Assembly: GCA_030668545.1 (NCBI GenBank)
Contig: DAOUTT010000091.1
Coordinates: 1-7,731 of the forward strand
DNA length: 7,731 nt
Direction of reading: 5' to 3'
From: Anaerolineales bacterium
GTDB taxonomy: Bacteria > Chloroflexota > Anaerolineae > Anaerolineales > E44-bin32
Positions 1 through 6,127 of this stretch are shown piece after piece. Under the pieces are notes generated by a model, which saw only the letters and a program-made list of their open reading frames with translations, was not told the DNA's origin and searched no databases. Within the stretch, counting starts at the first letter, position 1. The number at the start of each line of letters is the position of its first letter. A program made the translations under genes and the position numbers.

Positions 1-401
1 CGCAAGAAAATTCCAAACAACATGGGGTCGAAGATCGGGTCACGCTGATTGTCTCCGATCTTTTGCGCCCGTTCGATTTCCACTTCGGCTTAATTTGTGC
101 GAATTTACCCTATATTCCATCGCAGCGGCTGCAGCGGTTGGATGTCGCGGAACGTGAACCTAATCTCGCTTTAAATGGCGGGATGGATGGACTGGCAGTA
201 ATCCGGCGTCTAGCGCGTGAGCTGCCTGAGTGGCTGGCTCCGGGTGGAAGGGCGCTGTTGGAGGTGGATTCATCTCACGCCCACGTGTTGGCAGGAGAAC
301 TTACATCCATGTATTCTTCTGTAACAACTGACGTCTTGAAAGATTTATCTGGAAGAGATCGAGTGGTCGTACTCGATAGAACAGACCTTCAAGGATCGTG
401 A
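1..401 (+). CDS. prmC: Peptide chain release factor N5-glutamine methyltransferase, 3' part (PrmC/HemK family)
   Basis: The gene is cut by the left window edge; the frame is open from base 3 and ends at TGA 399-401, leaving about 132 codons. PrmC methylates the Gln of the GGQ motif in release factors RF1/RF2 using S-adenosylmethionine, in the cytoplasm. What remains is the C-terminal half of a Rossmann-fold methyltransferase. The fragment has an acidic strand end (VSDLL), then the substrate-Gln binding loop as ANLPYIP, and then the family-typical EPNLALNGGMDGL stretch followed by a C-terminal strand ending RDRVVVLDR. The family loop is normally NPPY; here the second residue is Leu. The EP...AL.GG.DGL block makes PrmC clearly better than a generic DNA methylase. 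Its stop codon overlaps the ATG of the next gene, so the two are probably co-transcribed and translationally coupled. Confidence 0.88.
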   Translation, partial: QENSKQHGVEDRVTLIVSDLLRPFDFHFGLICANLPYIPSQRLQRLDVAEREPNLALNGGMDGLAVIRRLARELPEWLAPGGRALLEVDSSHAHVLAGELTSMYSSVTTDVLKDLSGRDRVVVLDRTDLQGS

Positions 402-1015
402 TGGAAATCGTGACAACGATCGGTTCTGAGTGGAAAAGGCAAGCGATCGAGGTACTCGCTCAAGGGGACCTGGTCGCTTTTCCGACAGATACTGTCTATG
501 GCCTCGGAGCGGATGCCTTCAACGATCAGGCAGTTCGGAAGCTTTATCTGGCCAAGTGTCGCAGCCAGGAGAAGGCTATCCCGGTTCTCGTCGCAAACCT
601 GGAGCAATTCGTCGATATCGTCGATAGGACAACTTTCCAGGCGATGCGTTTGGTCGAAAGGTTCTGGCCGGGACCCTTGACGATTGTCCTACGGCAGGCT
701 TCCGATCTTGCGGACGCGATCAGTGCTTATGGCACAGTTGGCGTTCGAATCCCTGACCATCCGGTTGCACAGGAGCTAATTCATGCAGCAGGTCCATTGG
801 CTGTAACCTCCGCGAACCGCTCGGGGGATACGGAAGCATGCACTGCGGAAGAGATCGAAACGAACATGGGTGCGCACGTGGATTTGATCGTTGACGGGGG
901 TAGAACACCTGGCGGCCAACCCTCGACCGTAGTGGATTGCACGCAGGATCCGCCCAGGATACTGCGTGTGGGACCGATTTCTGAAGAGGAGATCCGCTCA
1001 GTACTTCTCACCTAG
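401..1015 (+). CDS. Threonylcarbamoyl-AMP synthase, TsaC/Sua5/YrdC family
   Basis: Predicted cytoplasmic enzyme making L-threonylcarbamoyl-AMP from Thr, bicarbonate and ATP, the first step of t6A37 tRNA modification. The protein is 204 aa from ATG 401. Visible motifs are PTDTVYGLG (28-36), the KxR segment AKCRSQEKAIPVLV (51-64), WPGPLT (89-94), TSAN (136-139), DGG (165-167) and PSTVVD (174-179), all in family order. The length matches the single-domain TsaC form; there is no C-terminal Sua5 domain, which in longer relatives adds about 130 residues. I chose ATG 401 over GTG 398 because AAGGA (391-395) sits 5 nt before 401 but only 2 nt before 398. The start overlaps the prmC stop by one base (TGATG). 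The prmC-tsaC pairing is common in bacteria. Symbol left blank because naming (tsaC, sua5, ywlC) varies by lineage. Confidence 0.92.
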   Translation: MEIVTTIGSEWKRQAIEVLAQGDLVAFPTDTVYGLGADAFNDQAVRKLYLAKCRSQEKAIPVLVANLEQFVDIVDRTTFQAMRLVERFWPGPLTIVLRQASDLADAISAYGTVGVRIPDHPVAQELIHAAGPLAVTSANRSGDTEACTAEEIETNMGAHVDLIVDGGRTPGGQPSTVVDCTQDPPRILRVGPISEEEIRSVLLT

Positions 1016-1026
1016 GATCGACAACG

Positions 1027-1079
1027 CTTAAGAAACCTTAAGCTTTCGTTCATTTTCTTCTAATCTAAAAATGTATGAT
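1027..1079 (+). promoter_or_regulatory. Possible activator-dependent promoter: direct repeats plus -10-like hexamer
   Basis: CTTAAG occurs at 1027-1032 and 1037-1042, followed by TTCATTTTC (1049-1057) and TTCTAATCT (1058-1066). These are four T-rich half-sites spaced about 9-11 bp apart. TATGAT (1074-1079) follows 7 bp after the last one. Direct repeats at this period that replace a -35 box are typical of OmpR/PhoB-family activators, and a Pho-box role is suggested by the neighbouring pst genes. The assignment is inference: the consensus used by this organism is unknown, and the only thing downstream on this strand is the hairpin at 1098-1143. CTTAAG is itself palindromic, so the first two copies also form a small inverted repeat. 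Confidence 0.3.
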
Positions 1080-1097
1080 TAAGGTTGCATTCTCCTC

Positions 1098-1143
1098 ATC
1101 AAAGCCGTGCTATGGAGTCACAAGCCCAGAGCACGGCTTTGAT
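1098..1143 (+). terminator. Strong hairpin, probable transcription terminator (possibly bidirectional)
   Basis: The arms ATCAAAGCCGTGCT (1098-1111) and AGCACGGCTTTGAT (1130-1143) are perfectly complementary over 14 bp around an 18-nt loop. On the plus strand the stem is followed by CTTTAACCTTTC, a T-rich but interrupted tract. It sits between convergent genes, where a terminator is expected, and would end the prmC-synthase transcript. On the minus strand no U-run follows, so termination of the esterase transcript here is less certain. Confidence 0.6.
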
Positions 1144-1336
1144 CTTTAACCTTTCAAGTGAAGTTCTTAGCGGAGGTTAGGGAAAAGAACCTTCGGCGTA
1201 ATCCTAGATGAGCAGTGTCGCGTTAAATAATCTAGATCTGCTCTTATGATATGTCCTACCTGGGACCTCCGAGATTCTTCGCCCCGCTGTTCTTCAGCTT
1301 TGAATGACAACTCAACAAGAACTCTATGAACTAGCA

Positions 1337-2347
1337 TTAATCAATGATGCGTTCGAGCATCTCCGCTTCGAGGGATGAAGCGTTCATCCAATGAGCCGCG
1401 TACCAATGTAGGTAGCCGGCAATGTGTGCACGCCAGTAATCGGACGTGTGATCGCCGGGGTTGATCTGTACGATTGCATCCAAGTCATTTTGTGAGAGCA
1501 GGTTAAGGAGACTTTGGGCGCTGGGAAGCAGTGAGTCATGGTCGCCAATATCCATCCATACATCCGGACGTTGCTCAATTGGGATTGCCAGCAGCCATTG
1601 AAGGATGAGCCCTTCGGCATTAAGTGTTGCCGGGCTGTGGAGCCCGAGGATGGAAAACATATCTGCATGAGTGAAGGCTATCCGCAGGGCTTGCCCCGCG
1701 CCTCTTGAAACACCGCCGATCGCTCGCCATTCCGGTTCTGTTAGGGTGCGATAGGTCTGGTCGATGTGTGGGATGAGCACGTCAATAACTGCAGTCTCTA
1801 TATCAATACCGGTCCTCTGCCAGGGCATGATGATTAGAAAGGGTGGCAGACTTCCACGCTTGATCAAGGCGTTTGCGGTTTCGTCGATTCCCAGCTCATC
1901 CCATTGTGCGTCTGTTCCTTGTAAACCGTGCAATAAATAGAGCACCGGATAATATCGCTCGGGCTGCTCATCGTAGCATGGAGGAAGATAGACTCTGAAG
2001 GGCAGGGGTCTGGTGAGTGAGGGATGATCGATCTCTGCCAAAATTATTTGCCCCTCTGATTCAGAACAGGTTGTCACTGTAGCAGTTGTCAACAATGGAA
2101 CCTGGGTTGGGCTTTCTGTCGGTAGGACTTCCGGCGGGGGATGCGTTCTTACTGGGGTTGCTGGAGGTGATGTTAAAGTTGATGAAGGGCTGACCGGAGT
2201 GGAACACCCACTGACGGCTAACGAGAGAAGTGTTCCTATCAGGAAGACGCGAAGCACCCCGCCGATCTGTATAGTATTCGCAGACCAGCGGGGGCGCCTG
2301 TTATCACAAGAATATGTTGGATGTCTCCGCGGGTCAAGTTTTTCCAT
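1337..2347 (-). CDS. Secreted lipoprotein esterase, alpha/beta-hydrolase fold (putative esterase / esterase D-like)
   Basis: Predicted exported serine hydrolase of the broad putative-esterase group (PF00756-like); the substrate is unknown. From ATG 2347 the protein is 336 aa. Residues 31-48 (VLRVFLIGTLLSLAVSGC) form a lipoprotein signal ending in lipobox VSGC with lipidated Cys48. A Ser/Thr/Pro-rich linker runs about 49-92, and the hydrolase domain about 95-320. The oxyanion region is LLHGLQG (138-144). Probable catalytic residues are Ser214 in GGVSRGAG, Asp271 in IGDHDS and His300 in NPGDHTSDYWR. Cys94 and Cys124 could form a disulfide. The N-terminal 30 residues do not look like a signal peptide, so GTG 2257 (306 aa) is a serious alternative start. 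A TATAAT on the minus strand (2353-2348) directly abuts ATG 2347, which has no Shine-Dalgarno. The gene begins 37 nt after pstB1 and may be the last gene of the pst transcript or have its own promoter. A phosphate-related role is unproven. Confidence 0.85.
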   Translation of the reverse strand: MEKLDPRRHPTYSCDNRRPRWSANTIQIGGVLRVFLIGTLLSLAVSGCSTPVSPSSTLTSPPATPVRTHPPPEVLPTESPTQVPLLTTATVTTCSESEGQIILAEIDHPSLTRPLPFRVYLPPCYDEQPERYYPVLYLLHGLQGTDAQWDELGIDETANALIKRGSLPPFLIIMPWQRTGIDIETAVIDVLIPHIDQTYRTLTEPEWRAIGGVSRGAGQALRIAFTHADMFSILGLHSPATLNAEGLILQWLLAIPIEQRPDVWMDIGDHDSLLPSAQSLLNLLSQNDLDAIVQINPGDHTSDYWRAHIAGYLHWYAAHWMNASSLEAEMLERIID

Positions 2348-2384
2348 ATTATAAAAAACTAGAGTGAAGTTCCCTCACCGTTTG

Positions 2385-3239
2385 TCATCCAAAGCGACCT
2401 TCAACGTAATCCTCGGTTCGGGAGTCGAGCGGGTTCGTGAAGATCTGTTTGCCGATGGTGTATTCGATCAACTCACCTCCCAGGAAAAACGCAGCGTAAT
2501 CGGCAACGCGCGCGGCTTGCTGGACAGAGTGAGGCACAAGCACGATTGTGTAATTCTCCTTCAGTGTTTGTAGTGACGCTTCAACCTTTCCGGTAGAAAT
2601 TGGATCCAAACCCGATGTCGGTTCATCGAGCAGAATGACCTCAGGTTCAAGGACAAGGGAGCGCGCCAGGCAAATACGCTGTTGCTGACCTCCTGAGAGA
2701 GAGACAGCAGGTTCATCAAGGCGATCTTTTACCTCATCCCAGATTGCTGCGGCTTTCAGGCTTCTCTCAACTGCATCGGCGTGTATGGTGCGATCTTTTT
2801 GTCCAGCGAGCTCGAGGCCATAGGTCAGGTTCTGGCGTATGGTAAGTGGGAGAACGACAGGTCGCGCAAAGACGATGCCGACTTTCCGCCGCAGCTTGAT
2901 GACATCGATTTCCGGGCTAAGGATGTCAACCCCATCGAGCCATACATGTCCTTGAACTTTGACCACATCAGCCAGGTCGTTCAAGCGATTTATCGTTCTG
3001 AGAAGCGTAGATTTCCCACCTCCGGCTGGACCGAAGAGCACGGTGATAGCGTTCTTGGGGATTGCGAGATAAATGTCTTTCAGCGATTCTGTACCGTCCG
3101 AGTACGAGATCGAAAGATGTTCAACAATGATTTTCGGATCGGTGAGGACGATTTCCATTGAGGCGTTCAGTGCACGCGGCTTCACTTCCATCGGGACGGG
3201 TGATGGCTCGTTAAGGTCGGAATTGAACGCGTTCACCAT
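2385..3239 (-). CDS. pstB: Phosphate ABC transporter ATP-binding protein, first paralog, with Q-loop Gln replaced by Ala
   Basis: Cytoplasmic ATPase subunit of the Pst phosphate importer. I chose ATG 3239 (284 aa) because AGGAG (3243-3247) precedes it by 3 nt; GTG 3260 in the same frame lacks a site. The start overlaps the pstA stop (ATGGTGA). In 284-aa numbering: Walker A GPAGGGKST (70-78), signature LSGGQQQR (181-188), Walker B VILLDEP (201-207), D-loop SGLD (209-212) and H-loop His237 in VPHSVQQAARV. The C-terminal IFTNP...TEDYVEGRFG is typical of PstB. Oddities: the Q-loop reads VGIVFARPVVLP where PstB normally has VGMVFQKPxPFP, so the Gln contacting Mg-ATP and the permease is Ala125 (codon 2865-2867). 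The N-terminus is also about 25-30 residues longer than usual. A second, differently altered pstB lies at 6128-6883, and the two may act as a heterodimer. Confidence 0.9.
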   Translation of the reverse strand: MVNAFNSDLNEPSPVPMEVKPRALNASMEIVLTDPKIIVEHLSISYSDGTESLKDIYLAIPKNAITVLFGPAGGGKSTLLRTINRLNDLADVVKVQGHVWLDGVDILSPEIDVIKLRRKVGIVFARPVVLPLTIRQNLTYGLELAGQKDRTIHADAVERSLKAAAIWDEVKDRLDEPAVSLSGGQQQRICLARSLVLEPEVILLDEPTSGLDPISTGKVEASLQTLKENYTIVLVPHSVQQAARVADYAAFFLGGELIEYTIGKQIFTNPLDSRTEDYVEGRFG

Positions 3240-4138
3240 TGTCTCCTGGCGCGTGCCCACGAGCGGATCACCGTGGCGGTGATGTTCATCAAGAGAACGA
3301 AGGTGAGCAGAACGACTGCTGTTCCGTATTGAATCTGGATAGGCATTCCCGGCACCTGCGTTGAGATCACGAAGAGATGGTAGGGGAGTGCCATGGTTGC
3401 ATCGAAAATGGAAGAAGGAAGGCGGGCGAGGTAAAACGCGGCGACTGTGAAGAGAATTGGCGCTGTCTCTCCAGCAGCGCGTTCGAGACCTAGAACAACT
3501 CCTGTGAGGATCCCGGGAAGAGCCTGAGGGAGCACGACACGACGGATTGTCTGCCAGCGCGTTCCGCCAAGCGAGATGCTTACAACTCGAAAACTATTGG
3601 GCACGGCGCGGAGCGCCTCTTCGGTCGTGCTGATGATAACCGGCAGTGTCATGATGGCGAGCGTCAGGGAACCAGCGAGGATGCTTGTTCCCATACGCAG
3701 GAAGATGACGAATAGACCTAGGCCGAAGAGCCCATACACGATAGAGGGGATGCCGGCGAGATTGATAATGGCAATGCGGATGGCTCTCGTCCAGCGGTTC
3801 TCAGTTGCGTACTCGGATAAGTAGATGGCAGCGCCGATTCCCAAAGGCACGCTGAATGCAGCAGTACCAAGAGTTAACCAGAAAGTCCCTACAATGGCAG
3901 GGAATATCCCGCCGGAGCGCATCCCATCGCGCGGGAATTCAAAAAGAAACTCCCAAGAGATAGCAGGCAATCCATTGGAGAATATGTGGATGACGATCAG
4001 TAGAATTGGCGTGACGGTTACGAGTGTCGCCAGTGTTAAACCGGTGAACCCGATCCTTTGTATCCACTTTCTGCGTCGAGAAAATGATGGAAGCACTCGG
4101 CTCTCCACAGTCGTGCTGAAGTTATTTCCTGCTGTCAT
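3233..4138 (-). CDS. pstA: Phosphate ABC transporter permease PstA
   Basis: Inner-membrane half of the phosphate channel, pairing with PstC. It has 301 aa from ATG 4138, preceded by AGGGAG (4142-4147, minus strand) with 3-nt spacing. Hydrophobic segments that look membrane-spanning lie at about 31-53, 78-108, 121-147, 152-172, 206-240 and 270-292. PstA hallmarks are IINLAGIPSIVYGLFGLGLFV (124-144) and LGLERAAGETAPILFT (216-231). The binding-protein-dependent-transport EAA loop is present at about 174-200, but its core reads FRVVSISLGGTRWQT (183-197), where the family usually has REAALALGATxWQT; the EA pair and second Ala are lost. PstC's loop is normal. The gene follows pstC by a 53-nt gap containing an 11-bp-spaced direct repeat (CTCGTTT at 4152 and 4163) and overlaps pstB1 by 7 nt. 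Confidence 0.95.
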   Translation of the reverse strand: MTAGNNFSTTVESRVLPSFSRRRKWIQRIGFTGLTLATLVTVTPILLIVIHIFSNGLPAISWEFLFEFPRDGMRSGGIFPAIVGTFWLTLGTAAFSVPLGIGAAIYLSEYATENRWTRAIRIAIINLAGIPSIVYGLFGLGLFVIFLRMGTSILAGSLTLAIMTLPVIISTTEEALRAVPNSFRVVSISLGGTRWQTIRRVVLPQALPGILTGVVLGLERAAGETAPILFTVAAFYLARLPSSIFDATMALPYHLFVISTQVPGMPIQIQYGTAVVLLTFVLLMNITATVIRSWARARRQW

Positions 4139-4191
4139 GCTCTCCCTGCCGCTCGTTTTATACTCGTTTCTTCATGAAGCTCGATGGAAAC

Positions 4192-5085
4192 TCAAGACAG
4201 GATTCTTTCGGTTCGTTTCCGCTGGCGGAACACGACACTTGCCGCGATGAGGTTGACGGTTAGTGAGATAAGGAAAAGGATAATGCCGATTAAGAAGAGA
4301 ACGTGGTAATGGGTACTCCCACTAGCGACTTCCCCCATTTCTGCTGCGATCGTTGCCGTCATCGTCCTCACGGGCTTGAATATGGCTCCGAATCCTGTTG
4401 GGAACACAGCCGCGTTACCTGTAACCATCATGACGGTCATTGTCTCACCGATGGCCCTGCCGACCCCCAGCATGACAGCGGTGAGAACCCCTGATTTTGC
4501 TGCCGGGAGAGTCACTTTCCAAATCGTTTGCCAGCGGGTTGCACCCATGGCAAGAGCTGCTTCTCGGTAGGTTTTTGGGACGGCATCGAGCGCGTCCTCG
4601 GCTACGCTCACGATCGTTGGAATTGCCATTCCGCCAAGGATCAATGCGCCGGTGAAGGCGGTGAGCCCCGTCGGTAGATTTAGAGCTTGTCGAAGGGCAG
4701 GTACGATGACCAGGATTCCGATGAAACCCAACATAACCGATGGAAGTCCGCCTAAAACTTCCACCAATGGTTTTAAGATCTCGCGTGCCCAGCGGGGAGC
4801 CACTTCTGCGATATAGACCGCGCTAACGATACCGAGTGGAATGGAGAAAATGGCGGCTCCGAGCGTGACGATCAGTGACCCCCCAATGAGAGGTAGGAGG
4901 CCAAAACGGTCTTCGATTGGGTACCAACGAAGTTGAAGGAAGTTTTCAAGTGGAACCCTGATGAGCGCCGGCGATCCCTCTTTAATTAAGAAGACGAAGA
5001 TCATACCTACGAAGATGATGGCAGAGTAGCCGCAGACTTTAATCAAGCTGGTGATGAGGATATCTTTGAATTTGCCAGCCTTCAT
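4192..5085 (-). CDS. pstC: Phosphate ABC transporter permease PstC
   Basis: Inner-membrane permease subunit of the Pst importer. I chose ATG 5085 (297 aa): GAGGG (5090-5094) lies 4 nt upstream, while the TTG 5112 in frame has no site and would overlap pstS. Likely membrane segments are at about 17-35, 63-95, 108-130, 142-162, 196-222 and 261-285. Family motifs are LPLIGGSLIVTLGAAIFSIP (64-83), LGGLPSVMLGFIG (111-123), an intact EAA coupling loop YREAALAMGATRWQT (173-187) and GRAIGETMTVMMVTGN (209-224). The Arg and Glu in GRAIGET match residues important for transport in E. coli PstC. It starts 7 nt after the pstS stop, and its ribosome-binding site overlaps that stop, so pstS and pstC are tightly coupled. 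Confidence 0.96.
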   Translation of the reverse strand: MKAGKFKDILITSLIKVCGYSAIIFVGMIFVFLIKEGSPALIRVPLENFLQLRWYPIEDRFGLLPLIGGSLIVTLGAAIFSIPLGIVSAVYIAEVAPRWAREILKPLVEVLGGLPSVMLGFIGILVIVPALRQALNLPTGLTAFTGALILGGMAIPTIVSVAEDALDAVPKTYREAALAMGATRWQTIWKVTLPAAKSGVLTAVMLGVGRAIGETMTVMMVTGNAAVFPTGFGAIFKPVRTMTATIAAEMGEVASGSTHYHVLFLIGIILFLISLTVNLIAASVVFRQRKRTERILS

Positions 5086-5092
5086 TTTTCCC

Positions 5093-5989
5093 TCATGGGT
5101 TGACGGGCACAAACCCTAGTTCACTGACGATTTCCTGGGCTTGCGTGGATAAAATCCAGTCTAGATATGCTTTGATTTCGCCAGTTGGTTCTCCGACGGT
5201 GTACATATAAAGATCCCTGGCAATGGGATACAGGTTTAAATTCACAGTTTCGGGAGAGGGGTAAACGAAGGGACCATCAAGGCTGAGGCCAACAGCAACC
5301 ACTTTTACCTCATCTGTAACGTAGCCGAGACCATCGTATCCAATCGCATTCGGATTCTCGCGGACTTCAGAGGTGATTCCTTCCGATGATGGAAGCAAAA
5401 GCGTCTCAACAGAGAAAAGAGTCTCGCTCTCCTTATCCCCGAGACGCAGAACGTTTTCGAGAAAATACACGTGTGTCCCGGAATTCGTCTCCCGTGAGAG
5501 GCGGACGATCGGTCGATCTTCTCCCCCAACTTCACTCCAGTTATTGATTTTCCCGCTGTAGATATCGGAGATCAATTGCAGCGTAAGATTGTCAACGGGA
5601 TTCTCATGATTGACAATGATGGCAATTGCGTCGCGGGCGATGATAAATTCCGTTGGTGTGACTCCGTTCGCTTCCGCTTCCGCTTGCTCTTCGGATTTTA
5701 TCTGCCGAGAGGCGTTGGCAATGTCAACCGTCCCATTGATCAACGCAGCGATCCCCGTTCCAGAACCACCACCTGTAACCGACAAACTGACCTCCGGGCG
5801 GATCTCTTGATAAGCCTCAGCCCATGCGAGCGCCAGGTTAACGATCGTATCAGAGCCTTTGTTCTCGATGGGACGGGTGGCTGAGGTGCGAGACTCCTGA
5901 GAAGTCACCGATCCGCAAGCTGTTGAGAGGAACGTGATGGTGAAGAGGAGGAACCATAAAGTAGTGCGCCTCCACATCGTTAATTTCAT
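5093..5989 (-). CDS. pstS: Phosphate-binding lipoprotein PstS
   Basis: Extracytoplasmic phosphate receptor that hands phosphate to PstC/PstA. It has 298 aa. The signal peptide has a short n-region (MKLTMWRR), a hydrophobic core (11-21) and a lipobox-like STAC with Cys25, so the protein is probably membrane-anchored by lipid. Mature-domain motifs of the PstS-type binding fold: NKGSDT (43-48), TGGGSGTGIAAL (72-83), ANASR (91-95), RETNSGTH (166-173) and AIGYDGLGYV (215-224). The GSDT, GGSGTG and RxxNSGT segments are the classic phosphate-contact loops. The length is typical. ATG 5989 has no Shine-Dalgarno upstream and lies only 8 nt after a TATAAT, suggesting a leaderless message. It is the first gene of the minus-strand pst run, diverging from pstB2. 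Confidence 0.95.
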   Translation of the reverse strand: MKLTMWRRTTLWFLLFTITFLSTACGSVTSQESRTSATRPIENKGSDTIVNLALAWAEAYQEIRPEVSLSVTGGGSGTGIAALINGTVDIANASRQIKSEEQAEAEANGVTPTEFIIARDAIAIIVNHENPVDNLTLQLISDIYSGKINNWSEVGGEDRPIVRLSRETNSGTHVYFLENVLRLGDKESETLFSVETLLLPSSEGITSEVRENPNAIGYDGLGYVTDEVKVVAVGLSLDGPFVYPSPETVNLNLYPIARDLYMYTVGEPTGEIKAYLDWILSTQAQEIVSELGFVPVNP

Positions 5990-5997
5990 AGGAGTGA

Positions 5998-6025
5998 ATT
6001 ATACGCCTAAACAAAACCATTCCAA
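5998..6025 (-). promoter_or_regulatory. Probable pstS promoter with consensus -10 abutting the start codon
   Basis: On the minus strand a perfect TATAAT (6003-5998) is preceded by TTGGAA (6025-6020), a four-of-six match to TTGACA, with 16-bp spacing. The expected transcription start, about 7 nt after the -10, would be near 5991-5990. The pstS ATG is at 5989, and the bases between (TCACTCCT) contain no Shine-Dalgarno. This predicts a leaderless or near-leaderless pst mRNA. No clear Pho box is visible upstream. Confidence 0.45.
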
Positions 6026-6069
6026 ATAGCGTGAGTACAAATCTTTGAGTTTTACGTTTCTCCCGTGAG

Positions 6070-6102
6070 CTGTCAGAAGAACGTGCTCAAGTGGTGTAAA
6101 AT
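6070..6102 (+). promoter_or_regulatory. Possible promoter of pstB2-phoU
   Basis: TAAAAT (6097-6102) is a five-of-six match to the -10 consensus and lies 25 bp before the chosen pstB2 start at 6128. No good -35 sits at 16-18 bp. CTGTCA (6070-6075) resembles both a -35 and the half-site of the E. coli Pho box, but only one copy is clear. If real, the transcript would begin near 6109 with a leader of about 19 nt containing GAGAG (6118-6122). This is a tentative call. Confidence 0.3.
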
Positions 6103-6127
6103 GCATCGTATGAATACGAGAGATTCT

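Larger units (their letters stand above)
1016..1336. other. Convergent intergenic region, no supported gene
   Basis: This 321-bp stretch separates the ends of two convergent genes, the synthase on the plus strand and the esterase on the minus strand. I see no protein gene or tRNA. It holds a direct-repeat block with a -10-like element (1027-1079), a perfect 14-bp hairpin (1098-1143), and a weaker bulged hairpin with arms 1160-1168 and 1185-1194. The rest, about 1195-1336, shows nothing I can assign. Confidence 0.7.

Noticed and set aside
1112..1180. A 22-codon ATG reading frame running through the hairpin loop and right arm
   Set aside because: No ribosome-binding site, overlaps a strong hairpin, and the translation has no recognisable features; more likely untranslated.
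1202..1244. GAGCAG/CTGCTC inverted repeat in the convergent intergenic region
   Set aside because: Only 6 bp of pairing over a loop of about 25 nt with no T-run; not distinguishable from chance.
2354..2378. Possible terminator between pstB1 and the esterase (minus strand): GTGA/TCAC stem followed by six T
   Set aside because: The stem is only 4 bp and lies 5 nt from the T-run, too weak to call; read-through into the esterase remains likely.
2781..3161. 126-codon open frame on the plus strand inside pstB1
   Set aside because: It is antisense to conserved PstB coding sequence including the Walker A region, and its translation has no domain-like features.
3825..4250. 141-codon open frame on the plus strand across pstA and pstC
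   Set aside because: Shadow frame opposite two conserved permease genes; composition looks like reverse-complemented membrane protein code.
6065..6127. N-terminal extension of pstB2 from upstream in-frame starts (6065, 6101, 6110)
   Set aside because: The added residues do not resemble PstB N-termini, overlap the probable -10 region, and ATG 6128 has GAGAG at good spacing.
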